DNA from: DASYXT01 sp035934555
GTDB lineage: Bacteria > Verrucomicrobiota > Verrucomicrobiia > Limisphaerales > UBA8199
Length of the DNA stretch: 64,000 bases
NCBI GenBank assembly: GCA_035934555.1
Contig: DASYXT010000077.1
Span: 31,399 to 95,398 of the forward strand
Reading direction: 5' to 3'
The translations under genes were made by a program, and so were the position numbers. Of this stretch, positions 16,242 to 25,388 are shown piece after piece; position 1 is the stretch's first letter; each line of letters opens with the position of its first letter. The notes under the pieces are model-generated. The model made no database searches, was not told where the DNA came from, and saw only the letters and a list, made by a program, of their open reading frames with translations.

Positions 16242-17261
16242 CTACACCTTTTGCCAATAGGCCAGGCGGCCGGGGTTCCAGGTGCAAACGGCGATGTCGC
16301 CGTTGGCTAACCAGACGGCATCATGCGGGTGGCGGAACCCGCGCGCACCCAACAGCTTGCCGACTTCGATCACGGACACCACCTGGTTGTCTTTATCGAG
16401 GATGACTAAGGGGCCGTTCAGGTCCGGCACGAGGACGTGGTCGCCGCGGACGTCGGCGTTGCACGGCGCGGTGATCTCTTTGGCCTCGATGGTGCTGTGA
16501 TAGAATCCGTTCAAGGTGAAGTATTCCAGCCGTTTGTTGCCGCGGTCGGCGGTGAGCAATAACTTGCGGCGCGGATCGAAGGTGATTCCGTGCGGGCAAT
16601 TGAATTCGCCGTGTGCTGAACCCAAGCCGCCCCAGGATTTACCGGCATAAACGCCGTCGGCGGCCTTGAGCTCATGAACCATGCTGCTGCCGTAGCCGTC
16701 GGCGACCACGACACGGTCGCCGGCAGGTGGGGAAACGGCATCGGTGGGCTTATAATTGCCCATTTGGGGGGACCATTTTTGGGTCCAGAGAATCCGGCCG
16801 TCGAGCGCGGTTTTGTGGACGGTGGCGTCGTTGTTGGCGTGATAAAGGACGGATTGCCCGGCCGGATCGGTGTAAATGTTCAGACCGTGCGGGACGCCGT
16901 GGGCCAGGGCGTTATCCGAGCCCAGCAACACCGGTGCGGTGCCGTCGGGAGCGAACCGAACCAGGCAACGGGTCTGTTCCTCGACCTTTTCGGGCTCGAA
17001 GGTGAAATAGATGTTATTCTGGGTGTCGAGGCAAAGGCCATGGCCATTGCGCATTTTCACTTCGGGGGGCAGGACCAGTTTTTCCGGCACATAGCGATAA
17101 CGGAACTCGCCGGTGCCGCTGATGACCGGGCCCTCGAGGGGCGGCATGTTTTCGGCATCGGCGAAGGGGGCCTCATCGACGTGATGATGAGGATGAGCGT
17201 GGCCGGTGAAGGCGGCGGCGGTAAACGCGGCGCTGGTGTGGAGGAAATTGCGACGATTCAT
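16242..17261 (-). CDS. Secreted six-bladed beta-propeller (NHL-like) protein
   Basis: A 339-residue predicted exported protein. The N-terminus MNRRNFLHTSAAFTAAAF resembles a Tat-type signal with RR at 3-4; a His-rich HAHPHHH follows. Repeated blade motifs include NGHGLCLDTQNNIYFT, PHGITFDPRRKLLLTADRGN and FRHPHDAVWLANGDIAVCTW. Such propellers bind ligands or act as lyases/dehydrogenases; no catalytic signature is clear. Its ATG overlaps the stop of the upstream cytochrome gene (ATGA), so the two are translationally coupled and may work together at the envelope. Confidence 0.75.
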   Translation of the reverse strand: MNRRNFLHTSAAFTAAAFTGHAHPHHHVDEAPFADAENMPPLEGPVISGTGEFRYRYVPEKLVLPPEVKMRNGHGLCLDTQNNIYFTFEPEKVEEQTRCLVRFAPDGTAPVLLGSDNALAHGVPHGLNIYTDPAGQSVLYHANNDATVHKTALDGRILWTQKWSPQMGNYKPTDAVSPPAGDRVVVADGYGSSMVHELKAADGVYAGKSWGGLGSAHGEFNCPHGITFDPRRKLLLTADRGNKRLEYFTLNGFYHSTIEAKEITAPCNADVRGDHVLVPDLNGPLVILDKDNQVVSVIEVGKLLGARGFRHPHDAVWLANGDIAVCTWNPGRLAYWQKV

Positions 17262-18937
17262 TGGGTGGTCTTGGTGGTGGTGGTGGTTGGTTTGGCGGCG
17301 AGCGGGTCTTTGGGCTTGAGGCCGAGTTTGGCCAGGAAGGGTGTGGGGTCTTTTTCGAATTTAGCTTTGCAGTCGGCGCAACAAAACGCCACCAGCGAGC
17401 CATTATACAGGACGGTTTTGGTTGGATCGACCGGCTTGCCGGAAACCGGGCAGACGGTATTAATCGCCACGGCATTGGTCATCGGCGCCGCGGCGGGTTG
17501 CGTGCCCAAATCGACTGAGACGTGCGAGCCCTTGATCTGCGCCTGGAGCTGTGCGATTTGGGCGCGCCATTGTTGCAGTTGGTTGGTGTCCGTGTGCGAG
17601 GCAATGAATCCCTCGGCGGCTGTCGGGGTCACTTTTGTCCCCCAAACAAAGACTTCCTTCAAGTTTGGCAGGTCGGCCAGTTGCAGCAAACCCGCATCGG
17701 TAACCGCCGTGTCGTAAAGGTTGAGGTACTGGAGATTGGAGAGATTGGCCAACGCGGCCAGGCCGTGATCGGTGATGGCCGTCCGTTCGAGGTGCAAGCG
17801 GGTTAAGTTCGGCATTGAGGCGACCTGGAGCAGACCGGTGTCGGTGATGGAGGTGCCGCCCAGGTCCAGCCAACGCAGGTTGGGCGCGAGCGTGGCCAGG
17901 CGCGCCAGTTGCGCGTCGCCGAAATCTCGCCCGGCAATGCTAGCGTTGCATTCGAGCCAGGCGTCGCGCGCCGAGAGCGCCAGGATGGGTATTTGCAGGT
18001 CGTCAGACAGCTTTGCCGCCAAGGGCAGCACATCGCCCAAGGGCCGCGGCAGCACGACTTTTGCTTCGGTCTGTGGCGCGCCGAAACGAGCGGCGAGAAT
18101 GCGTTTGATCGGCAGCGGGGGTTTGAGCTCGGCAATTTTCTTATCGGCAGGCGCGCCGGAATCAATCCACCACTGCACCAGGGTGATTTCGTCCAGGGTA
18201 GGTTGGGGTTTGCCGTCCGGAGGCATGTGATCATCAGTACCTAAAGGCAGGAGCAAACGGCGGACGATTTCGCTATCGGCGGACTTGCCGGGAAGCAGTG
18301 CCGGCCCGGAACCGCCGCCCTTGAGGACAGCCGCCAGGGAATCCAGGCGCAGTTTGCCTTTGCTCTTGTCTGGCCCGTGGCATGAAACGCAATCCTTTTG
18401 AAGTACGGGCTGGACCACATCGCTAAAGGCAGTTAACTGGGCGACGTCCTTCGGCTTGGGCGCCGCGGCCACAACGGGCGCTTTGCCGCCGAACAATTTC
18501 TTCAGGGATGCCGGCGCGTAGCGGACAAGGTAGTCGCTGCCGTGGGTGAGCGAGCCGCCGAAATCGCTGGCGACGAGCAGTGCGATAAAAGTTGCGAACA
18601 GACACGCGCGATAGGCGCGGCGAAAGCGCAGCGCATAGAGGAGCGCGGCCACGGCACAGGCGCACGCCGTACCGATGGCGGTCCATTTATGCCAGCGTAG
18701 CAGTTGAGGGTCGTAGCCGCCACCGAGCGAGAGCAACCAACCGCAGAGCACCGCGGCGGCTGCGGCCGGCACCGCGAGGCTGAGGATGACGCCGGCATTG
18801 GCGTTGGCCTGGCGAAAGCGGGGCACGAAAGCCAGCACCTCCAAAAACGCCAAGAGCACGATGAGGCCAATGGGCAGGTGCACCAGCAACGGGTGCAGCC
18901 GGCCGAAGAATAAAACAATGTCCGGGATGGGATGCAT
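17258..18937 (-). CDS. DUF2231 membrane / cytochrome c / LRR / YHS-like fusion protein
   Basis: A 559-residue multidomain protein. Residues 1-130 form about four membrane helices of the DUF2231 type (FFGRLHPLLVHLPIG). Residues 165-270 are a planctomycete-type cytochrome c domain with one haem site CVSCH (183-187) and an MPP motif likely supplying the Met ligand. Residues about 335-460 carry leucine-rich repeats (LARLATLAPNLRWLDLGG and following). The C-terminus (about 495-545) has paired cysteines, CPVSGKPVDP and FCCADCKAKFEKDP, like YHS/TRASH metal-binding domains. It is coupled to the propeller gene downstream. Role unknown; an envelope redox or metal-sensing function is inferred. Confidence 0.75.
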   Translation of the reverse strand: MHPIPDIVLFFGRLHPLLVHLPIGLIVLLAFLEVLAFVPRFRQANANAGVILSLAVPAAAAAVLCGWLLSLGGGYDPQLLRWHKWTAIGTACACAVAALLYALRFRRAYRACLFATFIALLVASDFGGSLTHGSDYLVRYAPASLKKLFGGKAPVVAAAPKPKDVAQLTAFSDVVQPVLQKDCVSCHGPDKSKGKLRLDSLAAVLKGGGSGPALLPGKSADSEIVRRLLLPLGTDDHMPPDGKPQPTLDEITLVQWWIDSGAPADKKIAELKPPLPIKRILAARFGAPQTEAKVVLPRPLGDVLPLAAKLSDDLQIPILALSARDAWLECNASIAGRDFGDAQLARLATLAPNLRWLDLGGTSITDTGLLQVASMPNLTRLHLERTAITDHGLAALANLSNLQYLNLYDTAVTDAGLLQLADLPNLKEVFVWGTKVTPTAAEGFIASHTDTNQLQQWRAQIAQLQAQIKGSHVSVDLGTQPAAAPMTNAVAINTVCPVSGKPVDPTKTVLYNGSLVAFCCADCKAKFEKDPTPFLAKLGLKPKDPLAAKPTTTTTKTTQ

Positions 18938-19418
18938 CGTTGTCAGGTTATCAGTGTATCAACGTACGTGAGATTGGCCAAGGTAAGCTTAGGTTCCCAG
19001 GCAGCCGGCAATCGAGCAGTGCCAGGTAAACCCTTGAAAGGGTTGGGTTGTTTCCAGAGTCACCCCACACCCCCATAAATGGGGGTGTTAATGAGCCACT
19101 CAAGCGCGTTCCGCGCCTGGAAGGGCGTGGGATAGCGTATTGTTTATTGCTCATCAAACACGTCCTCTCAGACAGGAGCTGAGGTTAGACACCGCAAGGC
19201 CGAGGGCAGACAATTGGAAATTGAGAATTGAAAAATGGTCATTTGTCATTGATTTCATGTGTTCATGCTGGGGCTCTCTTCAATAAACAATGCAAATTTT
19301 CAATGCTCAATTTTCAATTAATCCGCCGCCGTGGCGGCCAGGTAACTTGGGCAACCAAATCAGACGCGAACGCCTCATAACATGAAAACGTGATAACCTG
19401 ATAACCACCCCGACCCGT
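18938..19418. other. Intergenic region with several small inverted repeats
   Basis: No gene is evident. AACCCTT-GA-AAGGGTT (19029-19044) and ACACCCCCAT-AA-ATGGGGGTGT (19067-19088) are perfect hairpins. An imperfect 26-base AT-rich inverted repeat (AATTGGAAATTGAGAATTGA at 19212 and its partner at about 19295-19321) follows. The phrase TCAGGTTATCA near 18943 recurs inverted near 19393, bracketing the interval. Confidence 0.5.
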
Positions 19419-20897
19419 TCACGCGAGAATGGTTTTTACCGGGAAGGCCGGCGCCTCGGTTCCGACCAGTTTCTGGTCCAGCCCCTGGAAGTTGTAGGTG
19501 AGCCGATTATGGTCGATGCCCATCTGGTGCAGGATGGTCGCATTGATATCGCGAATGTGCACCGGGTCCCGGACAATGTTGTAGCTGAATTCGTCCGTCT
19601 CGCCGTGAACGATTCCGCCCTGGACGCCGCCACCGGCCATCCACATGGTGTAGCAACGGGGATGATGGTCGCGGCCATAATTATCGTGGCGTAATTCGCC
19701 CTGGCAATAAACCGTGCGGCCGAATTCGCCGCCCCAGACGATCAGAGTTTCATCGAGCAAGCCGCGCTGCTTCAGATCGAGGATCAAGCCTTTGCAAGCG
19801 TGGTCCACGTCGCGGCATTGCAAGGGCAAGTCGCGGGGCAGGTCGCCGTGGTGGTCCCACTCACGGTGGAGGATTTGAACGACGCGCACGCCGCGTTCGA
19901 CGAGCCGCCGGGCCAACAGCGCGCTGGCGGCGAAGGTGCCGGGTTGCGTCACCTCGGGGCCGTACATGTCGAGGACTGACTTGGGTTCATCAGAGATGTT
20001 CACCAGGTTGGGGATGGAAGTCTGCATGCGAAAGGCCATCTCGTATTGGGCGATGCGCGTTTGGATTTCCGGATCGCCGGTGCGCGCGAAGGTGGCCTCA
20101 TTGAGCTTGGCGAGCCCGTCGAGCATCGTACGGCGGGCAGCGGGTGCAACGCCGGGAGGGTTGTTGAGGTAGAGAACCGGATCGCCGTTGGCGCGCAAGG
20201 CGACGCCCTGGTGGCGGGACGGCAGGAACCCGGCGCCCCAGAGCCGCTGGTAGAGCGCCTGGGCATCGCGTTTGGCCGACCAGCGGGGCGTCATGACGAC
20301 AAACGCCGGCAGGTTATCCGCCTCGCTGCCCAGGCCGTAGGAAATCCACGCACCGATGCTGGGTTTGCCAGGGATTTGGTTGCCGGTGAGGATGTAAGTG
20401 GAAGCCGGGTCGTGGTTGATGGCTTCGGTATAAACGGTGCGAATCACCGCCAGGTCGTCCACGACTTCGGCGGTGTGGGGGAGTAACTCGCTGACGTAAG
20501 TGCCGCACTGGCCATGCCGGGCAAACTTGTAAATGGAGGGGGCGATGGGGAAGCGCTTCTGGCCCGAGGTCATCGTGGTGAGGCGCTGGCCGTTGCGGAT
20601 GGAATCAGGCAGATCACTATCAAACATATCCGCCAAACCCGGCTTATAATCCCACAGGTCGATTTGCGACGGAGCGCCATTCATGAACAGGTAAATCAGG
20701 TGGCGGGCCTTCGGGGCGAAATGGGGCAAGCCCGGCAATCCCGGATGGGCGCGGGCCGTGGGCGTCTGCGCTTTTGCGGAGCCGAATAGATCCGGGAACA
20801 TCAGCGAGGCCAGCGCGATGCGGCCGGCGGCGAGGCCGGTTGTCTTGAAGAAGGTGCGCCGGGTTGTGTTCTGCCAAAAGAGTTTTTCGTGTTCCAT
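19419..20897 (-). CDS. DUF1501 family secreted protein
   Basis: A 492-residue protein of the DUF1501 family, which has a sulfatase/alkaline-phosphatase-like fold and is abundant in Planctomycetes and Verrucomicrobia. The N-terminus has a twin-arginine signal (TTRRTFFKTTGLAAG). Family landmarks are HLIYLFMNGAPSQIDLWDYK, AINHDPASTYILTGNQIPGK and LIVWGGEFGRT followed by GRDHHPRCYTMWMAGGG. The next gene upstream on this strand is a PSD1 protein ending 12 bases away, the standard partner arrangement. Biochemical role is not established. Confidence 0.9.
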   Translation of the reverse strand: MEHEKLFWQNTTRRTFFKTTGLAAGRIALASLMFPDLFGSAKAQTPTARAHPGLPGLPHFAPKARHLIYLFMNGAPSQIDLWDYKPGLADMFDSDLPDSIRNGQRLTTMTSGQKRFPIAPSIYKFARHGQCGTYVSELLPHTAEVVDDLAVIRTVYTEAINHDPASTYILTGNQIPGKPSIGAWISYGLGSEADNLPAFVVMTPRWSAKRDAQALYQRLWGAGFLPSRHQGVALRANGDPVLYLNNPPGVAPAARRTMLDGLAKLNEATFARTGDPEIQTRIAQYEMAFRMQTSIPNLVNISDEPKSVLDMYGPEVTQPGTFAASALLARRLVERGVRVVQILHREWDHHGDLPRDLPLQCRDVDHACKGLILDLKQRGLLDETLIVWGGEFGRTVYCQGELRHDNYGRDHHPRCYTMWMAGGGVQGGIVHGETDEFSYNIVRDPVHIRDINATILHQMGIDHNRLTYNFQGLDQKLVGTEAPAFPVKTILA

Positions 20898-20909
20898 AAA
20901 TTGCGCGGC

Positions 20910-23900
20910 TCAATTTCTTGTTACCACCTCATCCATATTGAGCAGCAGATTTGCCACCATCGTATAGGCGGCGAGCTCGGGGGCCGCGACATCCGCCGGC
21001 ACCGGTGACTCACCGACCGAGATCACCTTCTTAGCCGCCGCTTCGTCACCATTATAACGTTCGCGTTGGGCGTTGAGCGATTCGGTCAGGATGGCCAACT
21101 CGGTCGCGGTGATGTTACGGTCCGTTGCGAGCCGAAACCCGTAGCGCAAGCGCGCGGCATCGTCGGCTCCGCCTTCATGGAGCATGCGGTAGCCTAAATG
21201 GCGCGCAGCTTCGAAGAACTGCGGATCGTTCATCATGACCAGCGCCTGGAGCGGTGTGTCGGTGCGTTCGCGCCGGGCCCAGCATTTCTCGCGGGACGGA
21301 GCGTCGAAAGTGATCATCGTCGGAGGCGGGGCAGTCCGTTTCCAAAACAAGTACAAGCTCCGGCGATACAAAGCGTCGCCGTGGTCCTGAGTGTATTTGG
21401 CGGTGTTGCTGGTGGTGTAGCCGACGGCTTCCCAAATGCCGGGGGGCTGGTAGGTGCGCACGCCGCGGCCGCCCATTTTGAGATTGAGCAGGCCACTGAC
21501 ATCGAGCGCGTAATCCCGCAGTTCCTCGGCATCGAGCCGGTAGCGCGGGCCGCGCGCCAATAACCGATTCTCCGGGTCCAGCGTGTATAGCTCCGGTGTG
21601 ACAGCGGAGTCCTGCCGGTAAGTGGCCGAGGTCACCAGCAACCGCACCATTTGCTTCATGTCCCACCCGGTCCGCATAAACTCCGTCGCCAGCCAATCCA
21701 GCAACTCGGGATGCGAGGGCCATTCTCCGCGCGTGCCGAAATCCTCGGCGGTTTTGACGAGGCCGACACCGAAGAATTGTTGCCAAAAGCGATTAACGGT
21801 GACGCGGGCGGTGAGGGGGTGTTGGGGCTCGACCAGCCAACGTGCGAAGGTGAGCCGATTGGTAACGTCGCAGGGGGGCAGCGGCGGCAGAATTGCAGGC
21901 ACGCCCGGGCCGACTTCCTCCGCGTGTTTGTCGTACTGGCCGCGAACCAGAATCCAGGTGGTGCGCGGTTTGGGCAATTCCTTCGAGATCATTGTCGATG
22001 GGATTTCGGCTTCGAGCGCGTCACGTTTTTGCTTGAGGGCGTTAAGCTCTGCGCGGATAGGGGGCAGATTGGAACCGGGGTCTTGATAAACCGCGGTGAG
22101 AAAATAATCCTTCAGCTTTTGGCGCTCCTGCTCGTCGAGTTTGGCGGGTTTTTTGTCGAGCAGCTCCTTTATCTCTTGCGGCGCCATCGACTGGTCGCCC
22201 AGTCCATGCTCGGCCTTTTCCCAGGCAACCAAAGACACCGTGGGGTCCTGTGCCGGGTCGTCCACCGACACCACCCCTGCCTTGTCCCAAAAGACCGTGC
22301 CGCCGAATTGGGTGAAAGCCAGGCCGGTAATGCGGGTGCCGGGCGCAAGACCCAGCGCGGCCGCACTGACTTCGAGCCGCTCCCATTTCCCCGCCGCCGG
22401 CAGCTCGCCCGACTGCACCTTTTCTGTGGTTCCCTTTTTTCCATACACAATCGCGTCAGGATCGCCCCAATTGGCGCGGTTGGCCCAATCGGAGACGTGA
22501 AACTGCAACATGACTGATTTGGGGAGGTCCTGGGGATCCAGATAGACGTAGGCGAAGAATTGGTCGCCTGCGTGGACGGTCAGTGGCTCGGCGCTACTTG
22601 CGAAATATACCTGGTGCAAGTCTTTGCCGGAGCGGCGAAGGGCGCGTTTGCCGCTAAAGACCTGGCCGTCGGCGGCGGTGACCCATTGCACTGGCGGGCC
22701 GTCCGCCTTCACCTCGGCCTGGGCGGGAAAATCATCATCGATCCATACGAACTCTTTGGGTTCCGGTTTGGGCGCATTGGTTACAGTGGCTGGATCGGTG
22801 TAGTGCAGGGCTTGGGCAATGTCTCGTGCTTTGTTCTCCAGCGACGCTTTCTGATTATCGAAGTCGGCGAGTTGTTTCTCCTGTTCCGGGCTGGGCAAGG
22901 GCATGCTGGGTGGCGGGAGCAGAGCGTTGCCGTCCATCGCATGCTCGGCGATGTTATTGAAGATGGCGAAGACCTGGTAAAACTCCTTTTGGGTGATCGG
23001 GTCGAGTTTATGGTCGTGGCAGACCGCGCAGCCCATGGTCAGCCCCATCCAGGTGGTCGAGGTCGTTTCCACGCGATCAATGGCGTAACGCACTTGGAAT
23101 TCTTCATCAATCGCGCCGCCTTCACTGGTCGAAACATTGCAGCGATTAAACCCGGAGGCGATCAGTTGGTCGCGGGTGGGATGCGGCAGCAAATCGCCGG
23201 CTAATTGCCAGACGGTGAATTGATCAAAGGGAAGGTTATCGTTGTAGGCGCGCACCACCCAATCGCGATAGGGCCAGAGCGAGCGTTCGTTGTCGAGGTG
23301 CAGGCCATGGGTATCGCCGTAGCGCGCCAGGTCCAGCCAATGCCGCGCCATCTGCTCGCCGTACCGGGGGGATTTCAGCAGACGGTCCACGAGGCGTTCA
23401 TAGGCGTCGGGGGCCTGGTCGGCCAGGAACGCATCGACTTCGGCCAGGGTGGGGGGCAGACCGGTTAAATCGAGGGTGACGCGGCGGATCAGAGTTTCTT
23501 TGGAGGCCTCGGGAGAGGGTTGGAGGTGCTTTGCCTCCAGTGTCGCGAGGATGAAGCGGTCCACCGGATTGCGCACCCAATTGGTCCGAACCACGTCGGG
23601 CAGCGGCGGTCGCACCGGCGCGACAAATGCCCAATGCTTCTGGTATATCGCGCCCTGCTCGATCCAATGGCCGACGAGGGCGATCTGTTCGGCGTTCAAT
23701 TTCTTGAGCGCGTCGGGCGGCGGCATCTTGATCTTCGGATCGGTCGCGGTGATGCGGCGCCAAACCTCGCTGCCCGCCGGGTCGCCCGGCTTGATGGCCT
23801 GGTGTCCGTTGTGCACCGCCGTCGCCCCCTCCAGCGAGTCCAGGCGGAGGTCGGCTTTACGCTTGTTAGCGTCGAACCCGTGGCAGGGCAAACAGGTGTC

Positions 23901-24029
23901 GGAGAGGATGGGGCGGATGTCCCGGTTGAAGAGGACTGGCGATTGGGCGCCCTCCAGGGAGGTGAGGCCAGCGCAAAGAAACAGCGCAGGCCACAGGCCC
24001 GGCCGGGGTTTATGCCAGGTTGATTTCAC
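20910..24029 (-). CDS. PSD1/planctomycete cytochrome c protein (DUF1549-DUF1553)
   Basis: About 1039 residues. The chosen GTG start at 24029 has GGAAG seven bases upstream and gives a signal peptide (KSTWHKPRPGLWPALFLCAG); a TTG at 24053 would add eight residues. The PSCyt1 cytochrome c domain follows with a haem motif CLPCH at 46-50 and MPPP as the likely distal ligand. DUF1549 (FILATLEAKHLQPSPEASKE onward) and C-terminal DUF1553 (FARWLVEPQHPLTARVTVNR onward) flank a beta-rich middle segment. It pairs with the DUF1501 gene 12 bases downstream. Function in envelope redox or polysaccharide processing is suggested for the family but unproven. Confidence 0.88.
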   Translation of the reverse strand: MKSTWHKPRPGLWPALFLCAGLTSLEGAQSPVLFNRDIRPILSDTCLPCHGFDANKRKADLRLDSLEGATAVHNGHQAIKPGDPAGSEVWRRITATDPKIKMPPPDALKKLNAEQIALVGHWIEQGAIYQKHWAFVAPVRPPLPDVVRTNWVRNPVDRFILATLEAKHLQPSPEASKETLIRRVTLDLTGLPPTLAEVDAFLADQAPDAYERLVDRLLKSPRYGEQMARHWLDLARYGDTHGLHLDNERSLWPYRDWVVRAYNDNLPFDQFTVWQLAGDLLPHPTRDQLIASGFNRCNVSTSEGGAIDEEFQVRYAIDRVETTSTTWMGLTMGCAVCHDHKLDPITQKEFYQVFAIFNNIAEHAMDGNALLPPPSMPLPSPEQEKQLADFDNQKASLENKARDIAQALHYTDPATVTNAPKPEPKEFVWIDDDFPAQAEVKADGPPVQWVTAADGQVFSGKRALRRSGKDLHQVYFASSAEPLTVHAGDQFFAYVYLDPQDLPKSVMLQFHVSDWANRANWGDPDAIVYGKKGTTEKVQSGELPAAGKWERLEVSAAALGLAPGTRITGLAFTQFGGTVFWDKAGVVSVDDPAQDPTVSLVAWEKAEHGLGDQSMAPQEIKELLDKKPAKLDEQERQKLKDYFLTAVYQDPGSNLPPIRAELNALKQKRDALEAEIPSTMISKELPKPRTTWILVRGQYDKHAEEVGPGVPAILPPLPPCDVTNRLTFARWLVEPQHPLTARVTVNRFWQQFFGVGLVKTAEDFGTRGEWPSHPELLDWLATEFMRTGWDMKQMVRLLVTSATYRQDSAVTPELYTLDPENRLLARGPRYRLDAEELRDYALDVSGLLNLKMGGRGVRTYQPPGIWEAVGYTTSNTAKYTQDHGDALYRRSLYLFWKRTAPPPTMITFDAPSREKCWARRERTDTPLQALVMMNDPQFFEAARHLGYRMLHEGGADDAARLRYGFRLATDRNITATELAILTESLNAQRERYNGDEAAAKKVISVGESPVPADVAAPELAAYTMVANLLLNMDEVVTRN

Positions 24030-24069
24030 GTACTTCCGGCCGCAAGACAGCAAGTCCTTGCGGCAGCGT

Positions 24070-24096
24070 TCCCTACGAGAGAGCGCCCAGTGTCAA
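24070..24096 (-). promoter_or_regulatory. Candidate promoter of the PSD1-DUF1501 operon
   Basis: On the minus strand a perfect TTGACA (24096-24091), a 15-nt spacer and TAGGGA (24075-24070) precede the PSD1 gene by about 40 bases. The -10 element is weak and the spacer short. Confidence 0.35.
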
Positions 24097-24151
24097 AGAA
24101 GGTAAGCCGGGATTAGCATTCGACAAGCTGAATTATTGGATTAGCTCGACC

Positions 24152-25171
24152 CTACTCGCGCCCGACCGCTTTAAGCAGGGGCCTGAGTTCCTGCATGAGT
24201 TGGGCAAACAGTTCCAGCGATAACTGCTGGACGCCATCGCTCCAGGCCTCGGCCGGGTTGGGGTGGACTTCGATCAGCAGCGCGTCGGCGCCCATGGCCA
24301 CGGCGCCTTTGCAGAGGGCTTTGACGAGGTCGGCCCGGCCGGCGCCCTGGCTGGGATCGATGACAATGGGACAATGCGATTCGTTTTTCACGATCGGGAT
24401 GGTGGCCAGGTCGAGCGTGTTACGCGTGTAGGTTTCGAATGTGCGGATACCGCGTTCACAAAACATGAGTTTGCTGTTTTCGTTTGCCAGCACGTATTCG
24501 CCGGCGAGCATCCATTCCTCGATTTTCATCGCCATGCCGCGTTTAAGGAGGATCGGCTTGCCCGTCCGGGCGGCGGCGATCAGCAGTTGGAAATTCTGCG
24601 CGTTGCGAGCGCCGATCTGAATAATGTCGGTGTATTCGGCGACCAGCTCGGCCTGGGTTTCGGACAACAGTTCGGTGATGATGGCCAGGCCGGTTTCGCG
24701 GCGAGCCTTGGCCAATAACTTAAGGCCCTTCTCGCCCAGGCCCTGAAATTCGTAGGGAGAGGTGCGCGGCTTGAAGGCGCCGCCGCGGAGCATGGTCGCG
24801 CCGGCTGCTTTGACGGCGAGAGCCGTCTTGAGCAACTGCGTCTCGCTTTCGACCGAGCAGGGGCCGGCCATGACATGAAACTTGCTTCCGCCAATGACGT
24901 GTTCGCGCACCGGCACGGTCGAGTTTTCCGGATGCGCTTCGCGGCTAACAAGTTTGAACCGGCGCTGGACCGGGGTGACGCTCTCGACGACGTCCGGGAA
25001 GATCATCGCGAGAGTTTCGAGCGATTTGTGCGTCAGTTCATCGCCGATGGCGCCGATGACGGTGCGCGAGACCCCGCGCATCACATGGGGCCGGTACCCA
25101 AGTTTGCGAATCTCCTTCAGCACTGCTTTTTCCTGTCGTCGGCCGGTGCCGGGCTTTAACACAATAATCAT
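24152..25171 (-). CDS. aroF: 3-deoxy-7-phosphoheptulonate (DAHP) synthase
   Basis: A 339-residue cytoplasmic enzyme condensing phosphoenolpyruvate and erythrose 4-phosphate, the first step of aromatic amino acid synthesis. Residues 1-75 form the ferredoxin-like regulatory domain of the type I-beta group (MIIVLKPGTGRRQEKAVL). The catalytic barrel shows VMAGPCSVES, ATMLRGGAFKPRTSPYEFQG, KPILLKRGM and PIVIDPSQGAGR. It is preceded by an aromatic-rich leader peptide and a terminator hairpin (25204-25357), pointing to attenuation. It stands alone as a gene. Confidence 0.93.
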   Translation of the reverse strand: MIIVLKPGTGRRQEKAVLKEIRKLGYRPHVMRGVSRTVIGAIGDELTHKSLETLAMIFPDVVESVTPVQRRFKLVSREAHPENSTVPVREHVIGGSKFHVMAGPCSVESETQLLKTALAVKAAGATMLRGGAFKPRTSPYEFQGLGEKGLKLLAKARRETGLAIITELLSETQAELVAEYTDIIQIGARNAQNFQLLIAAARTGKPILLKRGMAMKIEEWMLAGEYVLANENSKLMFCERGIRTFETYTRNTLDLATIPIVKNESHCPIVIDPSQGAGRADLVKALCKGAVAMGADALLIEVHPNPAEAWSDGVQQLSLELFAQLMQELRPLLKAVGRE

Positions 25172-25203
25172 AGGATTTGAGTAGGTGTGCCGAGGGTCTC
25201 CAC

Positions 25204-25298
25204 AAAAAAACCGCAGGTGGGGACCTGCGGCGGGTTGGCGTGTTGCGATATCGGTTCAGTCCACGCGCCACTCCGCCGCGCTGGTAAACCAATACCAG
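25204..25298 (-). promoter_or_regulatory. Transcription attenuator of DAHP synthase
   Basis: On the minus strand CCGCAGGT-CCCC-ACCTGCGG (25230-25211) forms a perfect 8-bp hairpin followed by seven T residues, 33 bases before the aroF ATG. An alternative pairing exists: GCGGCGG inside the leader-peptide coding region (25279-25273) is fully complementary to CCGCCGC (25233-25227), which overlaps the terminator's 5' arm and would prevent it forming. A third stem, CTGGTA/TACCAG (25298-25281), lies over the Trp-Tyr-Trp codons. This is the classical competing-hairpin layout; the pairings are read by eye, not folded by software. Confidence 0.75.
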
Positions 25299-25357
25299 CC
25301 GGCAAAAATAAAGGCGTAAAACTGACCAGTTAAACTCACGGAAGGCAGGTTACGCAT
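25256..25357 (-). CDS. Aromatic-rich leader peptide of DAHP synthase
   Basis: A 33-codon reading frame, ATG to TGA, too short for usual gene calling. It encodes the run QFYAFIFAGWYWF and a later Trp: nine of 33 residues are aromatic (4 Phe, 2 Tyr, 3 Trp). CTGAGTGA directly before the ATG is a weak ribosome-binding site. The stop lies 26 bases before the terminator stem. Ribosome stalling on charged-tRNA shortage in the aromatic codons would free the antiterminator and let aroF be transcribed. All three aromatic amino acids are represented, fitting the enzyme's position at the head of the shared pathway. Confidence 0.75.
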   Translation of the reverse strand: MRNLPSVSLTGQFYAFIFAGWYWFTSAAEWRVD

Positions 25358-25388
25358 TCACTCAGGAAAATCAAGATGCTTTTTGCGC

